A DNA stretch of 64,000 nt. It comes from Anthostomella pinea (taxonomy: Eukaryota > Ascomycota > Sordariomycetes > Xylariales > Xylariaceae). The translations under genes and the position numbers were made by a program. This document shows, one piece after another, positions 1 through 11,600 of the stretch; positions within the stretch are counted from its first letter, which is position 1, and each line of letters starts with the position of its first letter. The notes beneath the pieces were generated by a model. The model ran no database searches and was not told the origin of the DNA. It was given only the letters and a program-made list of their open reading frames with translations. The stretch is taken from the NCBI GenBank assembly GCA_963556695.1, contig CAUWAG010000018.1, positions 3,844,001 through 3,908,000 of the forward strand. Direction: 5' to 3'.

Positions 1-38
1 CCTTTCAATCAAGGCTCCTAATTGATCAACCAACAATA

Positions 39-1694
39 ATGGCATTGCGTTATAGCGAATCAGACTTACAGCTTGCTGTCCAAGCTAAGCGACGCGACCC
101 TCATATTACCATTGGCAAGCTTTCTAAGACTTTCTATGTCCCATACAATACCTTGAAGGCTAGAATCGCCGGCCGACCATCACGACGCGATAGCATGCCT
201 AATTCTTTGAAACTTACGGTTTCTGAAGAGAATGCCATTTGTTCCTTTATAATCGACCTGGATGCGCGAGTATTTCCGCCCCGGTACACTTATGTTGAAG
301 ATATGGCAAATCAATTATTGGCAGCACGCGGGGCTGGACGCGTTGGAAAGAACTGGACGGCAAACTTTATCAAACGTACACCAGGCCTCCGGACGCGTTT
401 TCATCGGAGGATGGACTACGAGAGGGTCTTGAACGAAGATCCGGACACGTATCGCGCGTGGTTTCGCCAAGTTGCGGCGGCAATCGCGAAACATGGTATC
501 CAAGACGCGGATGTTTATAACTTCGACGAGACTGGGTTTATGATGGGCATTATTGGGTCCGGCATGGTCATTACAAGCGCCGAAAGACGTGGTAGGCCTA
601 GACAAGCCCAGCAAGGCAATAGGGAATGGTCTACAGCAATTTCTGCTGTCAATGCTGATGGTTGGGTGGTCCCGCCGTTCATCATTCTACAGGGCAAAAC
701 CCACCTCGCGTCATGGTATCGCGACACGACATTACCACGCGATTGGAAGGTGGCCGTGTCCGATAATGGGTGGACTACGAACGAGATTGGGTTGGAATGG
801 ATTCGGCATTTCGACAAGTATACCAGACCGCGTATGACTGCCGGTAAACGCCTCCTCATCCTAGATGGTCACGAAAGCCACCATTCCCAGATCTTTGAGA
901 GATATTGCCAGAACAACAGCATTATTACCCTTTGTATGCCTGCCCACTCGTCACACAGGCTCCAGCCTTTAGATGTCAGTTGTTTTAGCCCGCTCAAACG
1001 AGCGTACGGTCGCATGATTGAGGATCTCATGCGGCGTCATATAACCCATGTTTCGAAAGAGGACTTCCTTGCAGCATTTTATGAAGCATACAACGCTGCT
1101 ATGACGCCAGGGAACATTCGAGCAGGTTTCAGTGCCACTGGGCTTGTTCCTTTTGACCCAGAAAGTGTCATTTCGAAACTGGATGCTGTCGCTGTCGTAC
1201 GAACACCGTCGCCAGACCCCAATCTGCCACCCACTACTTGGACTTCGAAGACGCCTACCACCATCAACGAAGCGGTCAACCAATCGGTTCATATCCGAAA
1301 TCAAGTCAGAAACCACCAGGGAAGCTCACCTACATCAATAATTGATGCATTGAGCTCGTTTTCAAAGGCTACATACGGTCTTATGCACAAGATCGCTTTG
1401 GTTGATTCCCGGGTCCGCGAGCTAGAGGAGGCCAATCACCTACTAAGTAAACGCCGGAGGACAAAAAACAAACGTCTAGTGAAAGGAGGAATACTTTCCG
1501 TTAAAGATGCAGTAGGTCTCCAGGCTGTAAAGGATGGTGGTGAGCTGGCAAGACAGGAAATGGGTGAAGGTAGTCGTCGTCCGAGGAGGGCGGCAGCGCG
1601 TGAGCGACGTTGTGGCGTTTGCGGCAACACTGGCCATAATGCGCGAACTTGTACAATAGAGATAGAAACGTCTGAAGAAGAAGAATCCGATTGA
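39..1694 (+). CDS. Fot1/pogo-type DDE transposase, intact
   Basis: This single 551-residue frame encodes a transposase of the pogo/Fot1 branch of Tc1/mariner, which cuts and pastes its element using a DDE active site. The order seen is an N-terminal helix-turn-helix of the Psq/CENP-B kind (about residues 1-60), a second CENP-B-like DNA-binding segment (about 60-135), then the DDE domain with NFDETGF (first Asp, about residue 163), LILDGHESHH (second Asp) and PAHSSHRLQPLD (third Asp). A C-terminal CCHC zinc knuckle (CGVCGNTGHNARTC) follows a Lys/Arg-rich stretch. No stop or frameshift interrupts it, so the copy could be recent or active. The ATG follows a short leader at the window edge, so the left end of the element lies outside. 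Family assignment is secure; activity is inference. Confidence 0.93.
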   Translation: MALRYSESDLQLAVQAKRRDPHITIGKLSKTFYVPYNTLKARIAGRPSRRDSMPNSLKLTVSEENAICSFIIDLDARVFPPRYTYVEDMANQLLAARGAGRVGKNWTANFIKRTPGLRTRFHRRMDYERVLNEDPDTYRAWFRQVAAAIAKHGIQDADVYNFDETGFMMGIIGSGMVITSAERRGRPRQAQQGNREWSTAISAVNADGWVVPPFIILQGKTHLASWYRDTTLPRDWKVAVSDNGWTTNEIGLEWIRHFDKYTRPRMTAGKRLLILDGHESHHSQIFERYCQNNSIITLCMPAHSSHRLQPLDVSCFSPLKRAYGRMIEDLMRRHITHVSKEDFLAAFYEAYNAAMTPGNIRAGFSATGLVPFDPESVISKLDAVAVVRTPSPDPNLPPTTWTSKTPTTINEAVNQSVHIRNQVRNHQGSSPTSIIDALSSFSKATYGLMHKIALVDSRVRELEEANHLLSKRRRTKNKRLVKGGILSVKDAVGLQAVKDGGELARQEMGEGSRRPRRAAARERRCGVCGNTGHNARTCTIEIETSEEEESD

Positions 1695-1759
1695 TTAGAT
1701 TGAATTAAATGCGTTGTGGTCGAGTTATTTGACATGTTGGTTAGAAGATTGGTGAAAAG

Positions 1760-1793
1760 TTGCCGTTCGCTTGTAATTGCCGCTCGCTTGTGA
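1760..1793. repeat. 17-bp tandem duplicate downstream of the pogo transposase
   Basis: Two adjacent 17-bp units (TTGCCGTTCGCTTGTAA and TTGCCGCTCGCTTGTGA) lie 66 bp after the transposase stop. They differ at two positions. The placement suggests subterminal transposase-binding repeats near the right end of the element, but the matching left end is outside the window. Confidence 0.5.
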
Positions 1794-2783
1794 CCTACGT
1801 TATATACAACCGTTTAAAAATATAAAAATATAAATCCACAGTGTGAGAATTTGTATGCAGAAGTATTAGTGGTACGTTCGTTCGTGGTTTTATAACTACC
1901 TATTGCCGACAGATTTACACTTAAGAAGTACAGTTACAACGCGTCCAGCTAGCATAGTGCTGGGGCTGTGGGGCAACGGTCGCTAATCGACCGTTTCCAG
2001 GGCGCTAGACCACCCCAAACCCACCTGGTCTGCGCACAGATTACCTGCAGCCACACCACCTGCACCACTCTATCCAACACACAGTTTTTAATTAATAATA
2101 TTAATAATGTTTTATTATAAATAAGCGATTAATTAATATTCAATAGTAATATAATTTTATGTTTATATATTAAAGGTTATTTAATTAATATAATTAGTCA
2201 TATAGTCGATACTTTTATATTTTATATATTTATAATTAAAAGTCATATAGTAATACTAAGTTTTCTTTGTAAATATTCATTATACTTAATCAGAAATAAA
2301 CCCCTTATTTATTGATTAAAATATAAAAATATCGTATAATATATTAATATTAACAATTAAATACATATGAATATAAATTATAATAAAGATATAATAACTA
2401 ACGGTTCTTATAACGACCGTTTATTAACCCGTGTTATGAAATAAAACATTGAACTATTTTAATACTAGTTAATTAAATGAGATGTATGTTTTATTCCCAT
2501 TTTTAATTACTTTTAATACGTATTAAAAAGACCCAGGGTTTAAATTAAGCTTGAAGCAAGTATTTATATAACGAAAAGATTATAATCATAGCTATACATA
2601 CTATTAGTAGTAATAGCCTTATCACTTTAGTATTACGTAACTAATACGTAACTATCTGAACGATAACTTTCTTGAAAACTATTAAAGACCTGAATTATAA
2701 AGCAAGTGTATACATTTATTTTCTTATTAAATTTAAATAACTTGTTCGATCTTTTTTCCCTTTTTTAATAAAAGATCGTTATA

Positions 2784-2828
2784 CGTATATAGTTAATATG
2801 AGGATTTTACATCCTAACTATATATACG
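2784..2828. repeat. Short inverted repeat in the AT-rich island
   Basis: CGTATATAGTTA at 2784-2795 faces TAACTATATATACG at 2815-2828. The arms are complementary apart from one extra TA in the right arm, with a 19-nt spacer. Confidence 0.6.
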
Positions 2829-3043
2829 GGACGTAATATAAGTATTATTTTTATATAGTTTTTTTAATAATTTATTTTAAAAAATCGCTTTTTAAATATA
2901 TTTTATTCTTTTTATAATCTTTTAATTCATAAAACTATTTATTATTTCCTTTATTATTTTTTAAACCGTTATATTACCCTTTTATTACCTTTTTTTACCC
3001 CGGCAATCAAAAGTAATCCAGTTAAAAAAAAAGACGGTATTCG

Positions 3044-3135
3044 ATATTATAACTATTATTATAACGTCGTATATATAACTATTTAAAAAATAATAATAAA
3101 TAATAGATACGACGTTATAATAATAGTTATAATAT
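3044..3135. repeat. Perfect 29-bp inverted repeat, 34-nt spacer
   Basis: The arm at 3044-3072 is the exact reverse complement of 3107-3135, and the outer end reads ATATTATAACTATT. The spacer is almost pure A/T. The arms contain an internal ACGACGT core, so they are not a trivial AT repeat. It could be the remnant of a small foldback element or a strong cruciform. No target-site duplication is evident. Confidence 0.85.
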
Positions 3136-5461
3136 TAAATCCTGTATTTTTATCTTTTTATTAAAAAGTTGGGAGTTGCTAGCGATTTGAAGTGGAGACC
3201 GACACTTTCATTGAGAACGGCAGTAAATAACGACAGCGTGACTTCCAAACCTTCGCTTTAACGCATTGTCATCCATACCTTACCACTTGCATTGAGCACA
3301 TTTCCACACTAACACACTCAATGGTCGGCGACGGCTGTGTGCATACAGCATAGCATGTAAGTGGTTATTTTCAAACATCAACGTGCGATCCTCCTGCGGC
3401 TTGCCTTCTGCAGCATCTCAGAAGTCTGAACGCCACCTATCCGCATGTCTGGAGTTGGAGGTTCTTGTAAGGAGTCGCAGCAAAACCGGCTGTCCTGATT
3501 CCGTAGCCCCAGCCACTCCCGAATTAGGGGTACGGCCACCACTGGACCCGTGCCAGCATGCCGTGATTTTGCGCCATACGAAGGATGGAAGGCTTCTGCA
3601 GACCGTGACTGCGACTGCAACTGTGTTTTTATTTTTCTGGACGGTACCGACTCTCCTGCAGTCCCCTTGCATATGCTGGCCTCATGTTGTCATACCCAAG
3701 ATACGCTGCGAACCCAGGGGCGGACGGCGAGGTACCAACCAGGTACTCACTGCCATTCTGTGCAGCGTAGCATCTGAGCTGCTTCCCCTTTTCACCTCAA
3801 TCTCCTCGTGGTAATTTTATGAAAGTTCGACAATTTCTCTTATGCTGCAATGCTTCCCATAGCACTCCCTACAACCCGAATTCGAGCAGGTGCCGGTATT
3901 TGACAATGCTTCAAACCTGTGTTCCAACGGCACAAAGCGAAATGACCGATACTAGTACTACACAAGGCTATGATGATCGATAAGCCCCTTCCCTGGACGG
4001 ACCGCATCTGGTGCTGACGGGAGCACCCTCGTTGCGGTGATTGCGGCGCGGGTGCGGCCCAAGCTCCATCTAGTCAAGGCTTGTGCCGCTTGTTGGCAGT
4101 TGCTTGCCTTATATTGCGCTTGATCCCTTTTCTTAGCATGCAAGCAAGACGGGAAGCACAGGGACGACAGGCTAACCCATGTTCCCGTCACGGATCCATG
4201 TTGGCTTTGAAATAGCTTTCTTCAGACTCTGAAGAAAGCTCGGAGTAGTAGCTAAGATTTCTAGAGTTGCAGACCTGCAACAAACCCAATTCAATATCCG
4301 GTGAACGGAGAACCTGTTCCACCGTCTCAACTTGACATGGCTTACATTTTCTGCTTGGCCGAAGTGTGTCAGACATCTGCGGGGAGCTCTATCACACGGA
4401 CACCACTTTTCTATCCATGCCGATCTTATAACGCTAAAGGTTCGGTCAGCCCTGGCACCCTGGAATATCACGATAACTTAAGTGCTGACATGAAGCATGG
4501 ACGTCTTCAACAACGGTTCAACACCAACACTAACAAGGGGCGGGGTACCTTAGCTGTACCTTCTTCTGGACCCCGGCTCCAGGATCTGGACGAGAATGTG
4601 ATATCTGGAATCACACCTCATCTCATTTCGCAATCACTCGACACCGACACCCAACCACCAACAGAGCGGAAAACGAACGGAATCACCTCCATGTGATCCG
4701 CTCCGCTCCTGGTGAGGGTCGGTGAGAAGAGAGAACTAACATAACTGATCACCTACTAGCGCGTGATGAGGCGCGCCACAACGTTGAGAAACCTGGTCAA
4801 TGGTTTGTGCGGGGTGCATCGCATCGTCGCTTCGAACTTCGAAGCCTCATCTCCTCAGAAAAAAGCCGCCTCAACGGTGCGTAGATCACCTTCCCACCTA
4901 ACCATTTCCAATCTCGACGTTGCGAGTCCGCCGATGACGGAGCGGCTCAGAGGCCAGCTAGACCGCTGGCTTTGACAAGCCTTCTTGTTGATCGGACATA
5001 TACTCTCCAATCGCAATCTCTGGCGAAACAGATGGATTGGAAGAAGATCTGGATACGAGGCCTCGCTCCAAGCCACGAGGTTGAGTGAGTCACCCACCAG
5101 GTTACGAGAGAGTCTTTCGGCGGTGAGAACCAATGAACCAACAATATTCAATGTTCGGGCCCAACGCTATATCACTGAGGCCTCAACGAGATGCGACTGG
5201 GTCGTTATCAGGCGCTTCCCTCACGTGGTCCTTTCGACTCCACCGCTATCATCTACTCCGTGCGGGAGCCTGGCCGCCTATCGTCTTGATCACGTTCTCC
5301 TTATCCGATCTCCAAGGCCCTGCCATTTGAGAGCGATGATGCTCATACAAGTGTCGTTGGTAAAGTAGATAGTAATGGCGAATGATCGGATTATCCTACG
5401 ATGACAATTACCTGATACCGACCCCCCTAACCTGGTGATGAACAAGGCATGATTCGCCCGC

Positions 5462-5483
5462 ATCTAGATGTGATCTAGATGTG
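5462..5483. repeat. 11-bp tandem repeat x2
   Basis: ATCTAGATGTG is repeated exactly twice and is followed by a partial third copy (ATA). Confidence 0.8.
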
Positions 5484-5763
5484 ATATACTACAATAGAAC
5501 AAGGGCCTCCTCACCTCTGTGCCCCTGTCAGCCGCACCTGACCCGGGACAGGCGGTGATGCCGGATGTGGACTCACTCCCCTACCCGTCGAGAGCGGTGC
5601 GGACAGGCCAGCGTAGATCAGTACATCCACTTTGTTCCGCTGAGCACATGGATAGCTTCAACAATGAGAGTAGATAGTCTTTCTACAACAGTAATACTTC
5701 CTACGAACCGCTGAGCGACCCCCCAATGTACGATGGTAGGGTCTTATCCAAAGACGGGAATAG

Positions 5764-5804
5764 AATACAGTACCTCTAGCAATACAGTACCTCTAGCAAT
5801 ACAG
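5764..5804. repeat. 17-bp tandem repeat x2.4
   Basis: The unit AATACAGTACCTCTAGC occurs twice exactly, plus a 7-bp partial copy. It is a simple minisatellite seed in non-coding sequence. Confidence 0.85.
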
Positions 5805-6859
5805 ATCCTCCAGCAAAGCAATTGCATACAATATGTATAGCTTCGAGCAAGCTACTCGAACACCTTGCGAGTCTGGATCGCGACAGTGGGCTACGCACAA
5901 GGTCGACGCGACAGAAGCATGTGACGAAGCGAATACCCGGTTCGTACCATCTCCTACCGATCGGTCGGCCGGCGATAAAGCCGACACTATGAGTTGATGA
6001 GATTACCATATCACAGCAGCACGACGAACAGATGATATGCTGGCATCAACTCCAATCAGGTAAATAACCACGCACTCTGTATAGGCATGAAGGTATAGTA
6101 TCCTCTCTCTCTCTTCTTCCCCAATTGTGCCCATCCAAGTGAATCACAGAACACACATCACCCGTCACATCCAATAGGATGCCCATCCGGGGATTTCCCT
6201 TGCATCTCAGATCCCCCTCACCCAATCGCACACAAAAGTCCGGTCTGCGGTCAGCCTCCGACATCGTCCTCCGTCCCCGTCCAATAGGCGCCGGTCGCAT
6301 AACGTTTCCTCACCGCCACCTTGGGAAATGTGAATCAAATTCCCAGTCGCAGGTCCCACAGCCCTGCCTGTTCTAGGCCGCGCCGAATGCCCGACGGGTG
6401 GGACTTTGCGTGGTGGGGGTGTGTGGTCTGTCTCTCTCTGGCCAACAAGTGGCTGAGACACACACACGTTCCTCTGAAGAAGTTTGTGCATGCGCACTAT
6501 AGGTAACATGACTGAGATGCAACGTGCCACACACCGCCAAATGACGGGTGGAATAGCGAGCGCAAAGCCATGTGTCGCCATCATGAGTGGCATCGTCAGG
6601 ATGCAGCACTTTCCTCGCCGCCGCATTCGCCCCGCGTGGCGGGTGGCGTGCGGTTGGTCTGTATGTGCTTGTGCTGCGTCATCGTGTTTCGATGACTCAT
6701 GCGGGTATCACAGGGGGTATCATGGTAGTATCATTTGAACATTATCATAAAAGCTGTTGCGATACGTCAGCAACGGAGTTCCGTGGTGGCGAGAGAGGAA
6801 GTTCAGGTCCGGCTTACCAGTCATTATGTCGTCGTAAACTCCGATCGCAGATGGCGCTC

Positions 6860-7321
6860 TCACTCGGTGATAGCAGACATGTGATCGCCACCATTGTTCT
6901 TGGGGCTTTTCTTGGCGCAAGAGCCTCCGCTGCGGCGCTGGCGCTTGGCCTGCTGGCGGCGGCGCTCCTTCTCGCCCAGCAGGAACTTCATGGCCTCCTG
7001 CTGCATCGCCATCTTCTGCTGTTGCCGCGCCAGCATCTCCTCCTCATGCGCGCCGAGCGACGTCGACGCGGTGCTGTCGGCGCTCGCGATGCTGTGCGCG
7101 TCGTCCTCGACCACCTCGCAGGGGAACAGGTCGTCGTCGGACAGGTAAGACGACGCCCGCTGCTCGTGCGCGGAGTCGGTCAGGGAGGATCGCTGCGGCC
7201 ACGAGGGAAAGGCGCAGTTGCCGTACGAGGCCGAGCTGTGCGACAGGTAGCTGGACGGCGCGATGTCGAGTGGCTGCGCTACCGAGCTCAACGAGCTGTA
7301 AGATCCGTACGAGCTGTACAT
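6860..7321 (-). CDS. Small basic conserved-looking protein, function unknown
   Basis: This single-exon 153-residue frame begins MYSSYGSYSSL. Ser/Tyr-rich sequence fills the first 60 residues, then comes an acidic patch with YLSDDDLFPCEVVEDD (about 67-82). A Gln/Met-rich predicted helix follows (EEEMLARQQQKMAMQQEA), then a strongly basic cluster (KERRRQQAKRQRR) that could act as a nuclear localisation signal. GC-rich third positions and the helix-plus-basic design favour a real gene over chance. It resembles small proteins of unknown function common in filamentous ascomycetes. That statement is from general recognition and was not checked. The opposite-strand frame over the same bases is an antisense shadow. 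The upstream flank is long and non-coding. Confidence 0.72.
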   Translation of the reverse strand: MYSSYGSYSSLSSVAQPLDIAPSSYLSHSSASYGNCAFPSWPQRSSLTDSAHEQRASSYLSDDDLFPCEVVEDDAHSIASADSTASTSLGAHEEEMLARQQQKMAMQQEAMKFLLGEKERRRQQAKRQRRSGGSCAKKSPKNNGGDHMSAITE

Positions 7322-7833
7322 GATGTGCTTCGAAGTCGAAATCGGAATAGTTCGTGTATCGTGTATGTTGTAAGAGACGCGTTGCCAGAGTATGTGACAG
7401 ATTGATGTCGCGTACGGGTGCGTGTAAGTCGCGTTGCGGTGTAGTTGTTGGTTGGACTGGTGTCTGGATCAAGGCTGGCTATATGAATAGCTCGTGATGC
7501 GTGATGACCATAGTCACAGGTTGGTGTACTTAATCTGATTGTCAAACTGGAGACGAAATGGAGTCATGGGAAGGGTGTGGCAGAGCGAGGCCATGGCAGC
7601 AGATATATAACAGCAGGATGTGTCTCCTGGTGGTGGGTGTGGGGGCGGATACGGGGTGCGTGGATGCATGGACCCAATACAGTGGACATGAATCATCTCG
7701 CCGCAATATGCTGGGTGGAGGCGCCACTGACAGCCTGGGCTGGAGCTGGAACTATTCTTCCAGATTCCCGTGTCGCTCCCCCTGGGCTGGAACCAGTCAG
7801 TCGCCTGTAGGCTAGGCTGTCGGTGGCCTGTCA

Positions 7834-7876
7834 CCCTGCCGCCCTGCCTCCCTGCCTCCCTGCCCCCCTGCCCCCC
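7834..7876. repeat. Pyrimidine-rich CCCTGCC repeat tract
   Basis: Imperfect CCCTGCC/CCCTGCT units are repeated about six times, giving an almost pure C/T run on the plus strand. It lies upstream of the 6860-7321 gene and could be a promoter polypyrimidine or polypurine element. Confidence 0.7.
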
Positions 7877-8638
7877 ACGCTTGCCACGCTTCGCTTCATC
7901 AGGCTGCCGGGCTGGCTCGGCCACCAGCCGCCGCGGGATTGGGCCGGCCATCCATGTTGACCGCTTGTCATGGTCGCAACGAGACACTAGTCAGCCCAGA
8001 CCGCCTCCAGCTTGACGCAAGTTGACAGGAGTCAGCTTATTCGAACATGATTGCATCCTCCGCATTCCTTATTCCATTCCCCCTTTCCCCGGGCCTCCCA
8101 ACCAATCGTTGTCCGTCGCGACGGTCAGACACTGTCCAAACGCAATCCCTGGACTCCTGAACGAAGCTCCAAATCAACTGCCCAGAACGGAAGAAGTAAG
8201 AAAAAGAACGCGCGCTGTATTGCCCCGCGTGGATTGCCGACTCCCCCGCCTGTCTGTCTCCAGATTCCAGACCGCTAAAAGGGGGGCCACTGGGGCAGCC
8301 CACCTCGTGGAGTCTGGAATGCAGGAATGCCACAAACGATGTTGACGAGAATGGGAAATACGATAGACGATCAGGGTCCAGAAACGAAGAAACTCCCGAG
8401 GCCACGCTATCCGAGTAATCTCTCGGCGGAACGTTCGCGCGTATCTGTGTGTTTCTGGGTCACAGTAAGCTGTTTCGAGGTGACAGATATGGGAAAACAT
8501 GTTACTGTGTAAGTATTTATCCGAATGATTCGCGCCTTCCAGGGTCCTTCCCGCCTTCGCGCGGTGACGGCTGTCGCAGGCCTGGTGTGCCCCGTTTTAG
8601 GGGAGGTATGGACCACGGCCCGTCAGGTTGTTTGGTTG

Positions 8639-8657
8639 GGTGCGTGCGTGCGTGCGT
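8639..8657. repeat. GTGC microsatellite
   Basis: A short (TGCG)n run of about four units in non-coding DNA. Confidence 0.75.
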
Positions 8658-11600
8658 CCCATGTTGGTTGGGCTGTGTGCAACTCATCGGTAATAAAAGA
8701 AGTTGGGGGTCACATATTCTCTTTCCGCTTGCATCCTGCCTGTTCCTATTCATCACTCACCATCGCCAAATCATTACAGCCATCGAGCGAGCGCATGCGT
8801 CATTTCGGACTTTTCACATCTCACATTTTCTGGTTTGCTTCTTATTTCTTCCTCCTTCCGCCCTCGGTCAATACTCGCGGCCTAGCAGGCTTCTTCTGGT
8901 CTCGGTCACTTGCTTTCCTCTACTGGGGGTGTTTGCTTTCTCGTCAAAATGATACTCGACCTGTCTGTTTTCATTTCCTTGCTTTTACCAGCAGCCGCAC
9001 GTATCGGGCTGCGCATCGGATGGGGAGGAAACAGGATGCAGGATCTCATGCAGTTTCAATGACGATGACACCAACAATCTATTGTTGGCGGTTGAGCCCC
9101 TGCGGGTGTGTGCGCGCGGTGTGGTGGGGATTACTATTCTTGACGCTCGCGGCTGGCTTCCTTTCCTTCGCCATGTTACGTGCGAGGCGAGGAGTCAGCA
9201 CAGCTGTCTACTCCTCGCATAAAGGGACTGAGTGTGCGCGAGGCCGACAGCGTTGCAACCATCCAGAATCCCATCTGGAAGTTCGTTGGTGATGGATCCG
9301 ACGAAACCAGCCGGTTGGGCTGAGTGCTGACCGCTACCCAGGCCGTCTCAGCCAATGCGCGCTGTTCATCCAGACCGCCTGCAACCAACATGCTCGTAAG
9401 GTAGGTTGGCGGTCGGCTGCAGTGGCCGCCGAGACGCTTCGTTTGCCAGATCCTAAATCCCAAATCCCGTTCGGGGGGCACTCGGCCTTTGTACCGCCGT
9501 CTGCCCTATGGGATCGTGACTCAGATCCACGGATGCTACACAAGAAAGTCGACACCGCCTCTCTATCTCTGCCTGCTGTGTACGGCAGACTGCGGTTTAT
9601 TATTGGCAACCTCGTCATCTTGCGGTGTTGGAAATACATGTTTTCTGGCCCAACAGGCTGTACAGGAGCTTCCCTTCATTGATTGCTTACCAACACCATG
9701 GCCAACGTGTGTCCAGTGGTGCAACTCGTTGCGTGGGGGGATCTTGCTTAGCTTACGATCATACCAACTCCCGTACTTCATAATGTTGAGTTGGTTGAAC
9801 TGAGCTCCGCGTACAACCACACATCGCAACATCCTTTTACTATCATTCTCATATCAGTCAAAGTAAGCGACGGGTCGGCGACCTCGATAGGCAGGCAGGC
9901 GTGCAAGGCCGCCGCGTTCGGGCGTAAACACCGCCGGGCAGCCAGCAATCGCAGATAAGGCGGTAGCTCGCATCGGATTGCTTTCCAGACCTCCCCGAAC
10001 GGCACAATAATACCCAAAGTTGGAGAAACAAACGGACAGTGGCAGGTTACAGCGACGAGACGTTCTAGAAGAAACATGTCCAGCGTTTTGACCGCCTCGT
10101 GTCGCAGACCTACCTTCCTCGCCTGCCTACCTGCAGCTGCTGGTATCCTCTCCCTGATGGCTATCCGCCTGCATGCATCATGATAGCGATACTGAGACAA
10201 ATCTGGGGCCGGCTCTCGACCACGTTTTCCGAAAGCTCTAGCCAGCGCCAGATCCCGAAGTGCTGATCTGACAAGTCTCACCCCACACACCTGCTCAATG
10301 GTGCCAATCTAGACGCTGACTAGTAGAGCTCTAGAGCCGCCAGTCAAATGCCACCGAGGTAAGGCAGGAAGGCAGAAGGCCGAGACTAGAAATCCCTAGA
10401 AGTGGCTTTAGAAGGACTCGCAATCGCAATGTCCCCAACTAAACAATAGCGACTCGTAACTAGACCTTCCCTCGGTGACAGCAATAGCTCCCGACTAGTT
10501 AGAGGTCTGCCGTAGAAATTACCGAGTTGAGACTACGGCGCGACGGGGCAAGGCGAGGAGCCTGGGAGCTCCCCCGTCGGCCCTCCGTCGGTGACGGCCG
10601 GCGAATCGGTTAGTGGACGCGAGACGCGGTCAAGCAGTAGCCGAGGACCACTTTCACGGTTCTTCAATACTCAAGAAGCATTTCTCCTTTTTCTCATGTG
10701 GCACCTGACTTGACTGGCTTCGATTTACGCTGCAATCCTAGTCTCAGGCATCGCAAGAACCTACTAAATGTAGTTCGTATCCTGTGCTAGCTGTGCTAGT
10801 GTTTCGCGCAACGCCACCACGAGGTTCACAAAAGCCTAGATGAGTCCCATGTGTGACTTCGCTACGGGGAACGCGGGGGCTCTCGTGGCGTCGCTCATAG
10901 ACCCTTTGACTGGCATCTGCCACATATGCCGAATGAAGCCGTGAGCCAAAGTAGGCCTATGGTCTCGACTAGGTATTGTGGCAGGCGGTCGTCAACCGGT
11001 GGTCCGGCATTTGCGATATATCACCTATCTACTGTCAACAATGACGAGTCAAAGTTGATCACGGCCATCTGCGGTTGCGAGCTGTCATTGGCAGTAGCGC
11101 GTGAACAATAGATTCAGCTCGAAGCGTCGAGCCCGGATGTCAGGACTCGATTGGATCACAGTCGGAATTGTCGGAATCGGGGTGTGATAAGCGCTACTGG
11201 CAAGCCTATTTCGGTCTCCGTACGCACGCAAACAACCATTGAGCTCATCAATATGCTCCTCTATGTTGGGAACACAAACCGACCACTTACATCACCGTGC
11301 TTCTCAGGCAGTTCCGAAGGAAAACAGCGAGAGATATCGTATCCAACTCAAGTAGGTGACGACACGGATAATTCCTCCAGCGCGGGAATGACCAGACTTA
11401 CTACAAATCCATACTCACTTATCTTTCCGCTGGACGAGAGCTGTGATGTGATGCGATGCACACTTATCTCAAGTCCCATGCTTCAAGAAGTGCCCTTAAT
11501 CTCCGATCTGAAATCACAGAGTTTAAGGTTCGGATAGGTCTGTGTGTTTCACAGCCGAAGAAGGGAGATCAACCGCGCAGCAGCCTGGCCGTCAGCCCTA

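Larger units (their letters stand above)
1800..3170. other. AT-rich island without genes
   Basis: About 1.4 kb of very A+T-rich DNA, dominated by runs such as TTAATTAATA and long T tracts, with no open frame of note. It begins just after the pogo element and ends abruptly near 3170, where composition returns to normal. In filamentous ascomycetes such islands usually come from repeat-induced point mutation (RIP) of old transposons. That origin is inference, since no parent element can be recognised. It contains inverted repeats listed separately. Confidence 0.75.
3171..6859. other. Gene-poor stretch, no supported gene
   Basis: About 3.7 kb of normal composition. Open frames of 60-143 codons occur on both strands (the longest at 3383-3814 +), but none shows a recognisable domain, a second supporting exon or coherent composition. 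Two small tandem repeats lie within it: 11 bp x 2 (5462-5483) and 17 bp x 2.4 (5764-5804). It may hold decayed repeats or long untranslated sequence. Confidence 0.5.

Noticed and set aside
3383..3814. 143-codon plus-strand frame after the AT-rich island
   Set aside because: Overlapping frames of similar length exist on both strands and no domain is recognisable.
6587..7405. 272-codon plus-strand frame opposite the 6860-7321 gene
   Set aside because: Composition is Arg/Leu repeats typical of the antisense of a GC-rich coding region. The minus-strand frame has better protein character.
9778..10290. 170-codon minus-strand frame
   Set aside because: No motif, no splice partners and unremarkable context; it could be chance, so it is mentioned only as part of the gene desert.
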